Positions 24,206 to 32,378 of a stretch of DNA of 64,000 nt are shown here, piece after piece (within the stretch, counting starts at the first letter, position 1; each line of letters begins with the position of its first letter). Location: assembly GCA_947585865.1 (NCBI GenBank), contig CANPXH010000011.1, positions 1-64,000 on the forward strand, in the 5' to 3' direction. The notes under the pieces are model-generated. The model did not search any database. It was given only the letters and a program-made list of their open reading frames with translations, and was not told where the DNA came from. The position numbers and the translations under genes are program-made. The DNA comes from an uncultured Clostridia bacterium (lineage in GTDB: Bacteria > Bacillota > Clostridia > Lachnospirales > CAG-274).

Positions 24206-25312
24206 ATGGAAAAGAACGAAAATAACAGAATATTCAGGATCTCCTTCCATGCGCACGCAAGGCTTTCCATTTACTTTACGACAGTGGCCGTTATATCTAT
24301 TGTCTATCTGACATTTGCACTGTCTTCACTTTATAAGTCAAAGGCAAAGGACGACAGCCGATGGGAAAACTGGCAGCATTACAACGATCCCGAAAGCGTA
24401 CAGCTCATAGAAGAAAGAAGCGTAAATGCCACGCCTGTAACGGTAGGTACCTATTTTGAGAATATAAGAGAAATGAATATCAAAAACTCTACATTCAGAG
24501 TTGAGCTCGTAGTATGGTTCAAATGGAAGGGCGATCCCGATCTGGATATGGCCAACCACATAAGAGTGTACAGAGGTACCATAAATAAATACAACATAGT
24601 TGAAGAGTATGTAAACGGAGACGAACACTATCAAAGAGCCCAAATGGACGTAACGGTAAACGAAGGCTTTGATACCACAAGATTCCCTCTCGGCTCCTAT
24701 GCGCTCAAGGTATATATAGAGCCTACTTACTCCATAGACAGAGTTAAATTCATAGCCGATGAGCAAAGCGATATGAACGAAGCATACGATCTTCCCGGCT
24801 ACACCCTTATGAGATATGACACAGGCATACACAATATCATATACGATACAAATTACGGCGATCCCGAAATGGAAGGCAAGAAGGCTGCCAACACCGAGCA
24901 CCTTACACGTATTGAGATAACCAGAGAGGGCTTCGGCACATACGCCAAGTGCTTCATAGCTCTTATAGGTACGCTCACATGGATATTTATAGTAATGTAT
25001 ATAAATACATATCATAAGGTAGACCCGCTGGGTATGATACCCGCTGCTTTATTCGGTACCGTCACCAACATCACGGTAGGCGCAAGTATGCTGCCCGATA
25101 CTCTCGGACTGGGTCTTTTGGAGTTTGTGAATATGTGGGGCGTTATGACTATAATCGCCGGTACTGTCACAGTCATCAACGTAAACAGGATAAGGAATAA
25201 ATGGGATGATAAAAAATATGCTTCCTTATTCGGACGAGTCATGCTTTTGGAGATACTTTTCTTTACGTTATTGGGTCATATCGTAATGCCCCTTATGGCT
25301 TGGCGTCATTAA
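24206..25312 (+). CDS. Putative pentameric ligand-gated ion channel homologue (divergent)
   Basis: The 368-residue product has a hydrophobic N-terminal helix (about 17-43), which is either a signal peptide or an extra TM segment. A beta-rich domain outside the membrane follows (about 60-235), then four TM helices (about 246-268, 275-295, 303-326, 343-364). The outer domain carries features typical of Cys-loop-type ligand-binding domains: VGTYFENIREM then TFRVELVVWFKWKGD (about 79-110), and TTRFPLGSYALKVYIEP (157-173), like the FPFDxQxLxIxIE block. The membrane part has a Pro-containing turn LPDT (296-299) where channel proteins have the M2-M3 loop. No Cys-loop disulfide is present, as in other bacterial members. 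The next gene is a potassium channel. The ligand is unknown. Confidence is limited because the identification rests on pattern memory; a sensory membrane protein of another family is possible. AAGGAGG precedes ATG 24206. Confidence 0.55.
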   Translation: MEKNENNRIFRISFHAHARLSIYFTTVAVISIVYLTFALSSLYKSKAKDDSRWENWQHYNDPESVQLIEERSVNATPVTVGTYFENIREMNIKNSTFRVELVVWFKWKGDPDLDMANHIRVYRGTINKYNIVEEYVNGDEHYQRAQMDVTVNEGFDTTRFPLGSYALKVYIEPTYSIDRVKFIADEQSDMNEAYDLPGYTLMRYDTGIHNIIYDTNYGDPEMEGKKAANTEHLTRIEITREGFGTYAKCFIALIGTLTWIFIVMYINTYHKVDPLGMIPAALFGTVTNITVGASMLPDTLGLGLLEFVNMWGVMTIIAGTVTVINVNRIRNKWDDKKYASLFGRVMLLEILFFTLLGHIVMPLMAWRH

Positions 25313-25336
25313 CGGCTCACAGTAAGGAGGATATAT

Positions 25337-26125
25337 ATGCGGCAAGCAATTTACAATGTTATAAAGCAATCTGATGACAGCAGCAGGTTCAATAAGCTGT
25401 ATGACTATTTCATATGCGCCGTTGCCTTTATGAGCATAATACCGCTTATGTTCAAGCGAGAGTATTATTTATTCGATGTTATGGATACCATAACGGTGTA
25501 TATTCTCTTTGCGGATTATGTTTTTAGGTGGATGACATTTGATAAAAAAATAAAAAAAGGAAATATGAGCTTCCTGCTGTATCCCTTTACACCTTATGCC
25601 CTCATTGATCTTCTTTCACTTCTCCCGTCTTTGGGAATGGTGAACCAAAGCTTCAGAGTGCTGAGGATGCTTAGGATATTTAAGATACTCAGATATTCCA
25701 AGAGCTTCAACTATATACTCCACGCCTTCGAAAAAGAAAAGAACACTCTTTATTCCGTGCTCGTGCTGGCGCTGGGATATATATTTGTGTCAGCTCTTAT
25801 AATGTTTTCTTATGAACCCGATACCTTCAGCGACTTCTTTGCCGCACTCTATTGGGCTACCACCGCCCTTACCACCGTAGGCTACGGCGATGTATATCCC
25901 AAGACGGATATAGGCAGGCTCATAAGTATGATATCTTCCCTCTTCGGAATAGCCGTTATAGCCCTTCCCGCAGGTATTATCACCGCCAGCTTTGTAGACG
26001 AGATAGATGCCGAAAAAGCAGCGGCAGCATCCTCAAGGGAGGCGGCAAAGTCAGCGGAAGATAAAGACGGATCTGTTATAGACCGCATTATAGAAAAGAG
26101 AACGGAGGCTGATAAGGATGAATAA
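25337..26125 (+). CDS. Voltage-gated-type potassium channel (six TM)
   Basis: The 262-residue product has the layout of a Kv-type subunit: S1-S4 in residues 20-125, an S4-like helix with regularly spaced basic residues (FRVLRMLRIFKILRYSK, about 112-128), S5, a pore loop with the selectivity filter TTVGYGD (about 179-185), then S6 ending about 220. A Glu/Lys/Ala-rich cytoplasmic tail of about 40 residues lacks an obvious RCK or nucleotide-binding domain. AAGGAGGATATAT precedes the ATG. It lies 24 nt after the channel-like gene and overlaps the next gene by 8 nt, so all three are co-transcribed. Confidence 0.9.
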   Translation: MRQAIYNVIKQSDDSSRFNKLYDYFICAVAFMSIIPLMFKREYYLFDVMDTITVYILFADYVFRWMTFDKKIKKGNMSFLLYPFTPYALIDLLSLLPSLGMVNQSFRVLRMLRIFKILRYSKSFNYILHAFEKEKNTLYSVLVLALGYIFVSALIMFSYEPDTFSDFFAALYWATTALTTVGYGDVYPKTDIGRLISMISSLFGIAVIALPAGIITASFVDEIDAEKAAAASSREAAKSAEDKDGSVIDRIIEKRTEADKDE

Positions 26126-26669
26126 CAAATTGCGTTATTTTATTATCATGCTTCTGGGCGTTATTATGAATGAAGGCCTGAGCGCTGTTGCCGAGCCCTA
26201 TCCCGTATGGCTCGATGTTACAGGCACCGCTATGGCGGCTCTTGTGCTGGAGCCTGCCGCAGGACTTATAGTCGGACTCGTAAACAACTTTTTTATCGCT
26301 CTTTTCAAGTATGATCAGACTACGCTTATATACTATTGCGTAAGCGCAGCCGTTGCCGTTATAGTCGGCAACGTTGTAAAAAACAAGGAAGGAAAGATCA
26401 CATTGAAAAATGTGCTGTACACGATCATACTCGTTATAGCCGTGTCCACCCTTCTTTCTTCGCTGCTTACCATATGGCAAAGCGGCGGCGTGTCCAATGC
26501 CGCCTTTGAACAGATAAAGTTCAATGCCTTTGTTGAGGATGGTATGCACCCCTATTTGGCCTGCGTACTTACCACGTTTATAGTAAAGATATATGATACG
26601 CTGGCAACGGCTGTTATCGTGGGCATAGTGTATATCATATTGCCCAAGAGGCTTAAATATCAAAGCTGA
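26118..26669 (+). CDS. Integral membrane protein resembling an ECF transporter S component
   Basis: The 183-residue product is very hydrophobic with about five to six TM helices. The N-terminal part has PVWLDVTGTAMAALVLEPAAGLIVGLVNNFF (from about residue 30 in the protein). Such LD-x-xGTA and G-L-V-G-L-xN patterns are seen in substrate-binding S components of energy-coupling-factor transporters and in some sensory membrane domains. No ECF ATPase genes are adjacent, so it would depend on a shared module elsewhere. The substrate is unknown. Translation is coupled to the potassium channel through the 8-nt overlap. The stop codon is followed at once by a repeat fragment. Confidence 0.5.
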   Translation: MNNKLRYFIIMLLGVIMNEGLSAVAEPYPVWLDVTGTAMAALVLEPAAGLIVGLVNNFFIALFKYDQTTLIYYCVSAAVAVIVGNVVKNKEGKITLKNVLYTIILVIAVSTLLSSLLTIWQSGGVSNAAFEQIKFNAFVEDGMHPYLACVLTTFIVKIYDTLATAVIVGIVYIILPKRLKYQS

Positions 26670-26792
26670 TGCATCCGCTTATGCTGCGGCCCGAATACAT
26701 GGCGGGCAGCATTACGAAGCAATATGCACGACGCTTTTTGCAAGTGGTTCGCATTGATAATTTTTTATGCGGTATTTTACTTTTTCCAAAGT

Positions 26793-26830
26793 TTAAAGCC
26801 GTCTCTTGCTTTGTCAAGAGACGGCTTTAA
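26793..26830. terminator. Strong stem-loop after the ion-channel operon
   Basis: Arms TTAAAGCCGTCTCTTG (26793-26808) and CAAGAGACGGCTTTAA (26815-26830) form a perfect 16-bp stem with a 6-nt loop. There is no long T run, so it may protect or end transcripts from either side. Confidence 0.6.
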
Positions 26831-26873
26831 TATATCTGCCCAATATTAATGAAAGCTGTCACTGCACCGAAAG

Positions 26874-26912
26874 GACCGGCGGCCGACGTCAATATCGGCC
26901 GGTCATTTTTTA
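26874..26912 (+). terminator. Second terminator-like hairpin after the ion-channel operon
   Basis: GACCGG-containing left arm (from 26874) pairs with TCGGCCGGTC (about 26895-26904) with a 3-nt bulge, followed by a run of T residues to 26912. Confidence 0.55.
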
Positions 26913-27047
26913 TGGCGCCCCTATCATATGATAGTCAGCGTGTCGATAAAGTCGACACACTTGAAAGAAATGCAAGCATTTCTTTCAGTTGAATTTATGA
27001 TAGTTTTGTTTTCCTATATATGACCATTTTTAAAGTAATTATTTTAT

Positions 27048-28337
27048 TCACGGAGTTTTTTTCAAAAGCTCGAATAATTTATCCACAAATTCTTCCATAT
27101 CATTTTCATCATTGAATGATACCCTGTCCGAAACCTCACCATTTTTGACTTTCAGTATACAGGGAACCGCATCTATTTTATACATATCAAGAACCGTCTG
27201 CATATCGTCAATATTTCTGAATCGGTCCGTATTAAAATAAAATACGGTCTTGTTTAAAGAATCGGCGGCGTTGCGTATTACAGGCCCGGCATTCTTACAA
27301 AGATCACAGGTAGGTCTTCCGAAATAGATAAGATATTCACTGTCACTGTTTATAGCCTTGATCTGATCGATATTTATTATTTCTTTAAAAAATCTTTTGG
27401 GCTGATAATGTGAAAATATTTTTGCGGAAACATCCTCAAGAATATTTTTGTCTTTTGAAAGCTTATCTATCTCGCTTTGTCTATCCTCCATCAATATCGT
27501 AACAACGATATCGGGATCGTAATACGGCGCAAATCCGCTAAAGCTTAATACTGAACAATAGCTTCCCTCTTCCTTACCGTAATTGCTTCCGTACAGGCCT
27601 GCTGTCTCGCCGACATCCTGCACAGACTCTTTTTCTGCAGAGATATGCTCCAAATAAGCTTCATGGAGAAGCTGCCTCATATTTTTGGATGTCTTTTCCG
27701 ATATACCGTTTTCGCATTTGCCCGATAAACGTAAATACGCATTTGCCATATCCTTTACTGTTACGTGAAATCCGTGACCCAACAAATTATAATCTGTTTT
27801 TGTCAATGGCTCCCGTGGTGTGAAAAAGGCGGATACCTCCTTTTGAATATCCAGATCACCTGCCTTTTCATTCCATGCACGCACAATAAGAGTTTCATTT
27901 AAATTGATAAAATGCTCAAAAAATGTTTTTTCGCTTTTTTGCTCGTCATGGGGCAGTATTGTCACATTATCCTCATTCGTATAAATGCCTCCGCTGAAGG
28001 TGTCCGAAAATGAAAGCTTCCCCTTTTCCAACAATATAGCGGCAGGTATTGCTCTGAAAGCCCCGTCGGGTTCATATAATTTGTCTGTATTTCCATAGGT
28101 ATCCAGTATCTCTTTGCTTTTTGCATCCATTACTACTGCCGACCAATGATACTCCTTATCGCTCGGCTGCAGTATCTCCTTTAAATATGATGCTTCGCTT
28201 TGCTCTGTATTTTGTACTATGCTTTCCGCTTTTTCGGTCACTTTATTATCCGTATCGTTATTTTGTGCCATTGCAATATTTTGCATCGCAATAGTCAAAG
28301 CCAAAGCCAAGCCGATCGGCAAACGATGTTTTTTCAT
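27048..28337 (-). CDS. Secreted fusion of a degenerate transpeptidase-like domain and thioredoxin
   Basis: The 429-residue product has a signal peptide (residues 1-24, cut near AMA-QN). Residues 60-290 follow the plan of a penicillin-binding transpeptidase: WSAVVMDAKSKEILDTYGN, YEPDGAFRAIPAAILLEKGKLSFSDTF, VTVKDMANAYLRLSG and VLSFSGFAPYYDPDIVVTILMED. All three catalytic motifs are lost. SxxK reads GAFR (92-95), the SxN position reads LNE (146-148), and KTGT reads ETAG (244-247). Residues 325-429 form a thioredoxin-like domain with redox motif CDLC (344-347) and the cis-proline VPC (391-393). The protein should sit outside the membrane and could bind wall precursors or peptides while its thioredoxin part handles disulfides. 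I know of no described protein of this plan. The ribosome-binding site is weak. Confidence 0.65.
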   Translation of the reverse strand: MKKHRLPIGLALALTIAMQNIAMAQNNDTDNKVTEKAESIVQNTEQSEASYLKEILQPSDKEYHWSAVVMDAKSKEILDTYGNTDKLYEPDGAFRAIPAAILLEKGKLSFSDTFSGGIYTNEDNVTILPHDEQKSEKTFFEHFINLNETLIVRAWNEKAGDLDIQKEVSAFFTPREPLTKTDYNLLGHGFHVTVKDMANAYLRLSGKCENGISEKTSKNMRQLLHEAYLEHISAEKESVQDVGETAGLYGSNYGKEEGSYCSVLSFSGFAPYYDPDIVVTILMEDRQSEIDKLSKDKNILEDVSAKIFSHYQPKRFFKEIINIDQIKAINSDSEYLIYFGRPTCDLCKNAGPVIRNAADSLNKTVFYFNTDRFRNIDDMQTVLDMYKIDAVPCILKVKNGEVSDRVSFNDENDMEEFVDKLFELLKKTP

Positions 28338-28377
28338 AGCCTATCACTTCCAAACTGTTTACAGCATAATATGTATA

Positions 28378-28914
28378 TCAATAGTTTGTAGGCTTGACCA
28401 TAAAGAAGCTTTGAGGATGAGCACATACCGGGCAAACCTCAGGCGCTTTCTTGCCTACGCAGATATGTCCGCAGTTAGAGCATTCCCAAACAGTATCCCC
28501 GTCTTTTGAAAATACAAGATCGCCTTCTATATTTGCAAGAAGCTTTCTGTAGCGCTCCTCATGAGCCTTTTCGATCTCGCCTACCATTTCAAAGAGAACG
28601 GCTATTTTATCAAAGCCTTCTTCCTTGGCCTCCTTGGCAAATGTTGCATACATATCTGTCCACTCATAGTTTTCGCCCTCGGCAGCAGCCTTAAGGTTTT
28701 CAGGCGTAGAGCCTATGCCGTCAAGGAGCTTGAACCATATCTTGGCGTGTTCCTTTTCGTTATTGGCTGTTTCTTCAAATATCTTGGATATCTGAACATA
28801 GCCGTCTTTCTTTGCTTTGCTTGCAAAATAGGTATACTTGTTCCTTGCTTGTGACTCTCCCGCAAAGGCTGTCATAAGATTTTGTTCTGTTTTGCTTCCC
28901 TTTAGATCTTTCAT
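28378..28914 (-). CDS. rbr: Rubrerythrin
   Basis: Rubrerythrin reduces hydrogen peroxide in anaerobes with a diiron site and a rubredoxin-type iron. The 178-residue product has an N-terminal ferritin-like four-helix bundle with metal ligands in [12 protein letters not shown] (about 15-26), [14 protein letters not shown] (about 47-60) and [14 protein letters not shown] (about 108-121). The C-terminal rubredoxin domain carries CSNCGH (about 143-148) and CPVCAHP (about 160-166). AAAGGAGGG precedes the ATG. It stands alone, between the fusion gene and asparaginase, and supports an anaerobic lifestyle. Confidence 0.96.
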   Translation of the reverse strand: MKDLKGSKTEQNLMTAFAGESQARNKYTYFASKAKKDGYVQISKIFEETANNEKEHAKIWFKLLDGIGSTPENLKAAAEGENYEWTDMYATFAKEAKEEGFDKIAVLFEMVGEIEKAHEERYRKLLANIEGDLVFSKDGDTVWECSNCGHICVGKKAPEVCPVCAHPQSFFMVKPTNY

Positions 28915-28981
28915 TACAGATCCCTCCTTTTTTTATATTGATGTTTTGGCTATGCTTTGCATAGTCATTACTTTTGTATTG

Positions 28982-29015
28982 AAAAGACCGATCACAGGCA
29001 AGTATCGGCCTTTTT
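28982..29015 (-). terminator. Terminator after the asparaginase gene
   Basis: AAAAGACCGAT (28982-28992) pairs with ATCGGCCTTTTT (29004-29015) with one mismatch. On the minus strand it follows the asparaginase stop by 24 nt; both flanks are A/T runs, so it could work in both directions. Confidence 0.7.
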
Positions 29016-29038
29016 GTTTATATGTGACAGAATACCCT

Positions 29039-30043
29039 TCAGGCATTTACCGTTTCAAAATAAACATCGTTTTTCATAAACTCAATGGGGCTGCATTTAT
29101 GCTGATTGTATGCCAGCACAAGCTTAACGTATGCAGCCTCCGCAGATATCCTGTACAGAGGTATGCCTCCCGAGGCTATTATTGCCCTTGCGGTAGCATA
29201 TTTTGCACCCTCTTCACTTTTATAGCAGCAAAGATATACGTCTATCCCCTCCGCCTTGCATCGCTTTATGAATTCCGTCAAGCCATATTCCCAAGCCGTG
29301 CCCGAATGGTACATACAGTGGAGTATTGCGCTTGGCTTTGTTTTAAGATCGAATGCACCGTAGTCGATACCGGGATAAGAACGTATCATAAGGACACTGT
29401 TTGTAAGCTCGGTAATATCAAGAGCTTCGCCGCCCTTGAGCATAAATGCTTTTGGATTTACTGCATTGGCATAGCGTATAAAATGCCCGTTTTCCATTTC
29501 ACCGTAGGGGCATCCGCCATAGGCGCTGAAGCTATCCGTATAGGTATCGGCTTCAACTATGCGTGATGCCAGATACACCCTATCCCTTCCGCCCATATCT
29601 CTGTATGCCGCAAATACACCTGTTATGTTTTCATTTTCTATAAAGTCCACAGCCGCCTTAAAGTTATATATACCGTTGCTGCCCTTCTCTCCCGGCGGGA
29701 GATCGCTCGATACTATAACGATAGGCCTTTTGGTGCCCTTGAACACCATAGCGATATATGCGGCGGTGTAGGCAAGAGTATCCGTGCCGTGGGTAATTAT
29801 TATTCCGTCGCTGTCATCGTTTATATCCGCTATCACCCTGCCAAGCCTGCACCACGTTTTAGGACAGCAGTTTTCGCTCAATATATTAAAGGGAGCTATT
29901 ATGCGAAATTTTGTATCATCTCCGTAAAGTCTTCTGTACTCACGGAGTATGACAGGCTCATCGCTTACATTTATAGTGCCGTCTTTTATCGTGCTGCCTA
30001 TCGTTCCCCCTGTCATAACGACAGTTATATTATTGTTCTTCAT
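29039..30043 (-). CDS. ansA: L-asparaginase (type I-like)
   Basis: Asparaginase hydrolyses asparagine to aspartate and ammonia. The 334-residue product has the two catalytic threonine motifs, VMTGGTIGSTI (Thr near residue 14) and IITHGTDTLAYTAAYIA (near residue 88). Both are strongly conserved in the family. It has no signal peptide and so is cytoplasmic, as expected for type I. It lies 9 nt after the SGNH-like gene on the same strand, at the end of the pur gene run, but no functional link to purine synthesis is known beyond aspartate being a purine precursor. Confidence 0.93.
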   Translation of the reverse strand: MKNNNITVVMTGGTIGSTIKDGTINVSDEPVILREYRRLYGDDTKFRIIAPFNILSENCCPKTWCRLGRVIADINDDSDGIIITHGTDTLAYTAAYIAMVFKGTKRPIVIVSSDLPPGEKGSNGIYNFKAAVDFIENENITGVFAAYRDMGGRDRVYLASRIVEADTYTDSFSAYGGCPYGEMENGHFIRYANAVNPKAFMLKGGEALDITELTNSVLMIRSYPGIDYGAFDLKTKPSAILHCMYHSGTAWEYGLTEFIKRCKAEGIDVYLCCYKSEEGAKYATARAIIASGGIPLYRISAEAAYVKLVLAYNQHKCSPIEFMKNDVYFETVNA

Positions 30044-30052
30044 AATATCCTC

Positions 30053-31117
30053 TTACTTTATAATATAGCCAAGAGACTCCAGCTTTTCAAATATTAGCTT
30101 GCCCATTATGGCATAGGCATTGTCGTTAAAGCCTCTGTTGAGATAGCTGAAGCAGGGCGGTATCTCTCCCCTTTTTACAGCAGCTTTATCCTCATCGCTC
30201 AGATCCATATCCTTAACTGCCTCTGTACACATATATTCTCTTATATTTAAAAATCTGTCTCCGAAGGTTTCCTCCATAAGCTTGTCTGCCGCAGCGTTTG
30301 TGGTGTTGTCTCCTTTCATAAGGCCGATCACTATATATTTATCCTTGTTTTTGCCTCTTGAGTTCACGAAGGCAAGCTGCTGATCCACCAGCGTACGGGG
30401 ATCGTCGTTCCAGCCTCCGTTATCCCCTATGGCAAGTATGCTTATATAGTCTTTGTAATCCTCGCCTTGGGTCACTATAGGCGTACCCGCAGGTATTGTC
30501 ATAGTGGTATTCTCTTCATCCGGCACAAAGAAAAACTGTGCCACATTTTCAATGTCTTCACTTTTTACAGCGCCATAGAGCGTGCCCTTCACATCGTTTA
30601 TCGTAACGGGATTGACGGCAGGATTTTTCTCATGAAGAAGGGGATCCACCTTTTCTCCGTTTAAGGATGTGATGACTATATCATCCTGCTCCATTACTCC
30701 TGTTATTTCCTTTTCCTCTTTTACCACAAAGGGAACGGCATTTGCCCTGCCCAGCACCGTAATAGTGTTTTCCCCATATGCGCCCAGATTTTCAACAGGA
30801 ATGAGATAGTTATTTTCCTCCATAAGATTTGCAAGAACACTGGGATATGAATTGTTAATGCCGCCTAATCCGTATGTGGAATCATCTCCCCAGCAGGCAA
30901 TGCCCGGAATAACTGCCGTTACCTCTGCTTTTCTCTTTTCCTTGCGTGCTGCCTCTGCTTCGCTTTCCGCTTTTTTTGCGTTATAATCGTTTATCCTTTC
31001 TGTTATGACCTCTTCTTTACGAGCCTCCTCCTTGCTATTATATGCATAGAAGGCGCCGAATAAGGCTATAGCGGATATTATCACGCATATACAAACTGCT
31101 TTACTGCTGCTTTTCAT
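30053..31117 (-). CDS. Membrane-anchored or secreted SGNH-hydrolase-like protein
   Basis: The 354-residue product has a signal-anchor helix (about 6-27) followed by a charged coiled-coil-like stretch (EEARKEEVITERINDYNAK). The rest resembles an SGNH/GDSL fold: a first block CWGDDSTYGLGG (about 73-84), a second block ENLGAYGENT (about 103-112), then AIGDNGGWNDD, and a last helix near the C-terminus (DNAYAIMGKLIFEKLESLGYI). The first block has an extra Asp where GDS is expected, and the last block lacks the usual Asp-x-x-His, so activity is doubtful. ATG 31117 starts 1 nt after the purD stop; the TTG at 31132 is a less likely start. Substrate unknown. Confidence 0.5.
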   Translation of the reverse strand: MKSSSKAVCICVIISAIALFGAFYAYNSKEEARKEEVITERINDYNAKKAESEAEAARKEKRKAEVTAVIPGIACWGDDSTYGLGGINNSYPSVLANLMEENNYLIPVENLGAYGENTITVLGRANAVPFVVKEEKEITGVMEQDDIVITSLNGEKVDPLLHEKNPAVNPVTINDVKGTLYGAVKSEDIENVAQFFFVPDEENTTMTIPAGTPIVTQGEDYKDYISILAIGDNGGWNDDPRTLVDQQLAFVNSRGKNKDKYIVIGLMKGDNTTNAAADKLMEETFGDRFLNIREYMCTEAVKDMDLSDEDKAAVKRGEIPPCFSYLNRGFNDNAYAIMGKLIFEKLESLGYIIK

Positions 31118-31118
31118 A

Positions 31119-32378
31119 TTACTTAACGCCAATGTCCTTTCTGTAGTGCTTATCCTTAAAGTCTATGAGTTTAACCCCCTCGTAAGCAGTTTTTATAGCC
31201 TCGTTGAGATCGCTGCCTATGCCTGTCACTCCCAGCACTCTGCCGCCGTTTGTCACAAACCTGCCGTTTTTAAGTGCGGTACCTGCATGGAACACTATTA
31301 TGTTTTCCGCCTTGTCCGCTTCTTCCAGGCCTGTTATTTCATAGCCCTTCACATAGCTTTCGGGATAACCGCCGCTTGCCAGTACCACACAGGCAGCGCC
31401 GTTGTCATACCACTCTACATTTATTTTGTCCAATGTTCCGTCTATACACGCTTCAAATATTTCCACAATATCGTTTTTAAGCCGTGGGAGCACCACCTGT
31501 GTTTCCGGGTCGCCAAAGCGTGCGTTGTATTCTATTACACGCATTCCCTTATCCGTCAGCATAAGGCCGAAGAAAATAATGCCCTTGAATGTCCTGCCCT
31601 CGGCATTGAGAGCATCCACTGTAGGCTGATATATCTTTTTCATACATTCTTCGGCAAGCTGCGGCGTATATATCCTGCTTGGCGAAAATGTACCCATTCC
31701 TCCTGTGTTGAGGCCCTTGTCGCCGTCATAGGCTCTCTTGTGATCCTGTGCGGATACCATGGGCACTATAGTCTTGCCATCGCAAAAGCTCAGCACGGAC
31801 ATTTCCTGCCCCGTAAGGAATTCCTCTATCACAACGGTGTTTCCGCTGTCACCGAATTTTTTATCTATCATAAGGGTCTTAAGCCCTTCTTCCGCTTCTT
31901 CAAGAGTATTGCAAATAAGCACGCCCTTTCCCAAGGCAAGCCCGTCTGCCTTCAGCACAACGGGGAAGTCTCCGTTTTTGATATACTCAAGCGCCTTATC
32001 ATAGCTGTCAAAGGTTTCATATGCCGCCGTAGGTATGCCATATTTTTTCATAAGCTCCTTGCTGAATGCCTTACTGCCCTCTATAATGGCTGCATTGGCA
32101 CGGGGACCGAATACCCTGAGACCCTCCGATTCAAACCTGTCCACAATACCGCCTACAAGAGGATCATCCATACCTATTACAGTAAGATCGATACCCTCGC
32201 TTTTTGCAAAATCCGCAAGCTTGTCGAATTCCATAGCGCCTATAGGCACAATCTGAGCAAGAGTGCCTATGCCGCCGTTGCCCGGAGCACAGTATATCTT
32301 ATCTACCTTAGGGCTTTGTGAAAGCTTCCACACTATGGCGTGTTCTCTTCCGCCGCTGCCTACTACCAAAACTTTCAT
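31119..32378 (-). CDS. purD: Phosphoribosylamine-glycine ligase
   Basis: PurD joins glycine to phosphoribosylamine in step two of purine synthesis. The 419-residue ATP-grasp enzyme begins MKVLVVGSGGREHAIVWKL, a family signature. It has KADGLALGKGVLIC near residue 145, QDHKRAYDGDKGLNTGGMGTFSP near residue 213 and EYNARFGDPETQVVLPRL near residue 290, all diagnostic. It overlaps purN by 4 nt, so the pair is translationally coupled, in the order purM-purN-purD. Confidence 0.97.
   Translation of the reverse strand: MKVLVVGSGGREHAIVWKLSQSPKVDKIYCAPGNGGIGTLAQIVPIGAMEFDKLADFAKSEGIDLTVIGMDDPLVGGIVDRFESEGLRVFGPRANAAIIEGSKAFSKELMKKYGIPTAAYETFDSYDKALEYIKNGDFPVVLKADGLALGKGVLICNTLEEAEEGLKTLMIDKKFGDSGNTVVIEEFLTGQEMSVLSFCDGKTIVPMVSAQDHKRAYDGDKGLNTGGMGTFSPSRIYTPQLAEECMKKIYQPTVDALNAEGRTFKGIIFFGLMLTDKGMRVIEYNARFGDPETQVVLPRLKNDIVEIFEACIDGTLDKINVEWYDNGAACVVLASGGYPESYVKGYEITGLEEADKAENIIVFHAGTALKNGRFVTNGGRVLGVTGIGSDLNEAIKTAYEGVKLIDFKDKHYRKDIGVK

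Larger units (their letters stand above)
26667..26995 (+). repeat. Rearranged copy of the structured repeat: 3' fragment then 5' hairpin module
   Basis: This fills most of the 378-nt gap after the ECF-S-like gene. From the stop codon to about 26775 the sequence matches the 3' half of copy D: GCGGCCCGAATACATGGCGG-type sequence, CATTACGAAG, then GACGCTTTTTGCAA. Further on, 26937-26986 matches the first two hairpins of the element: AGCGTGTCGAT (26937-26947) / GTCGACACACT (26951-26961), and GAAAGAAATGC (26963-26973) / GCATTTCTTTC (26976-26986). The 3' part thus lies before the 5' part, as if two truncated copies stand in tandem. Confidence 0.7.

Noticed and set aside
28838-29566. A 242-codon plus-strand frame across the rubrerythrin-asparaginase junction
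   Set aside because: It crosses the terminator and is antisense to asparaginase. No start signal is seen.
31146-32321. A 391-codon open frame on the plus strand opposite purD
   Set aside because: It lies wholly antisense to a firmly identified gene, has no family motif and no ribosome-binding site. It is an effect of codon use on the other strand.
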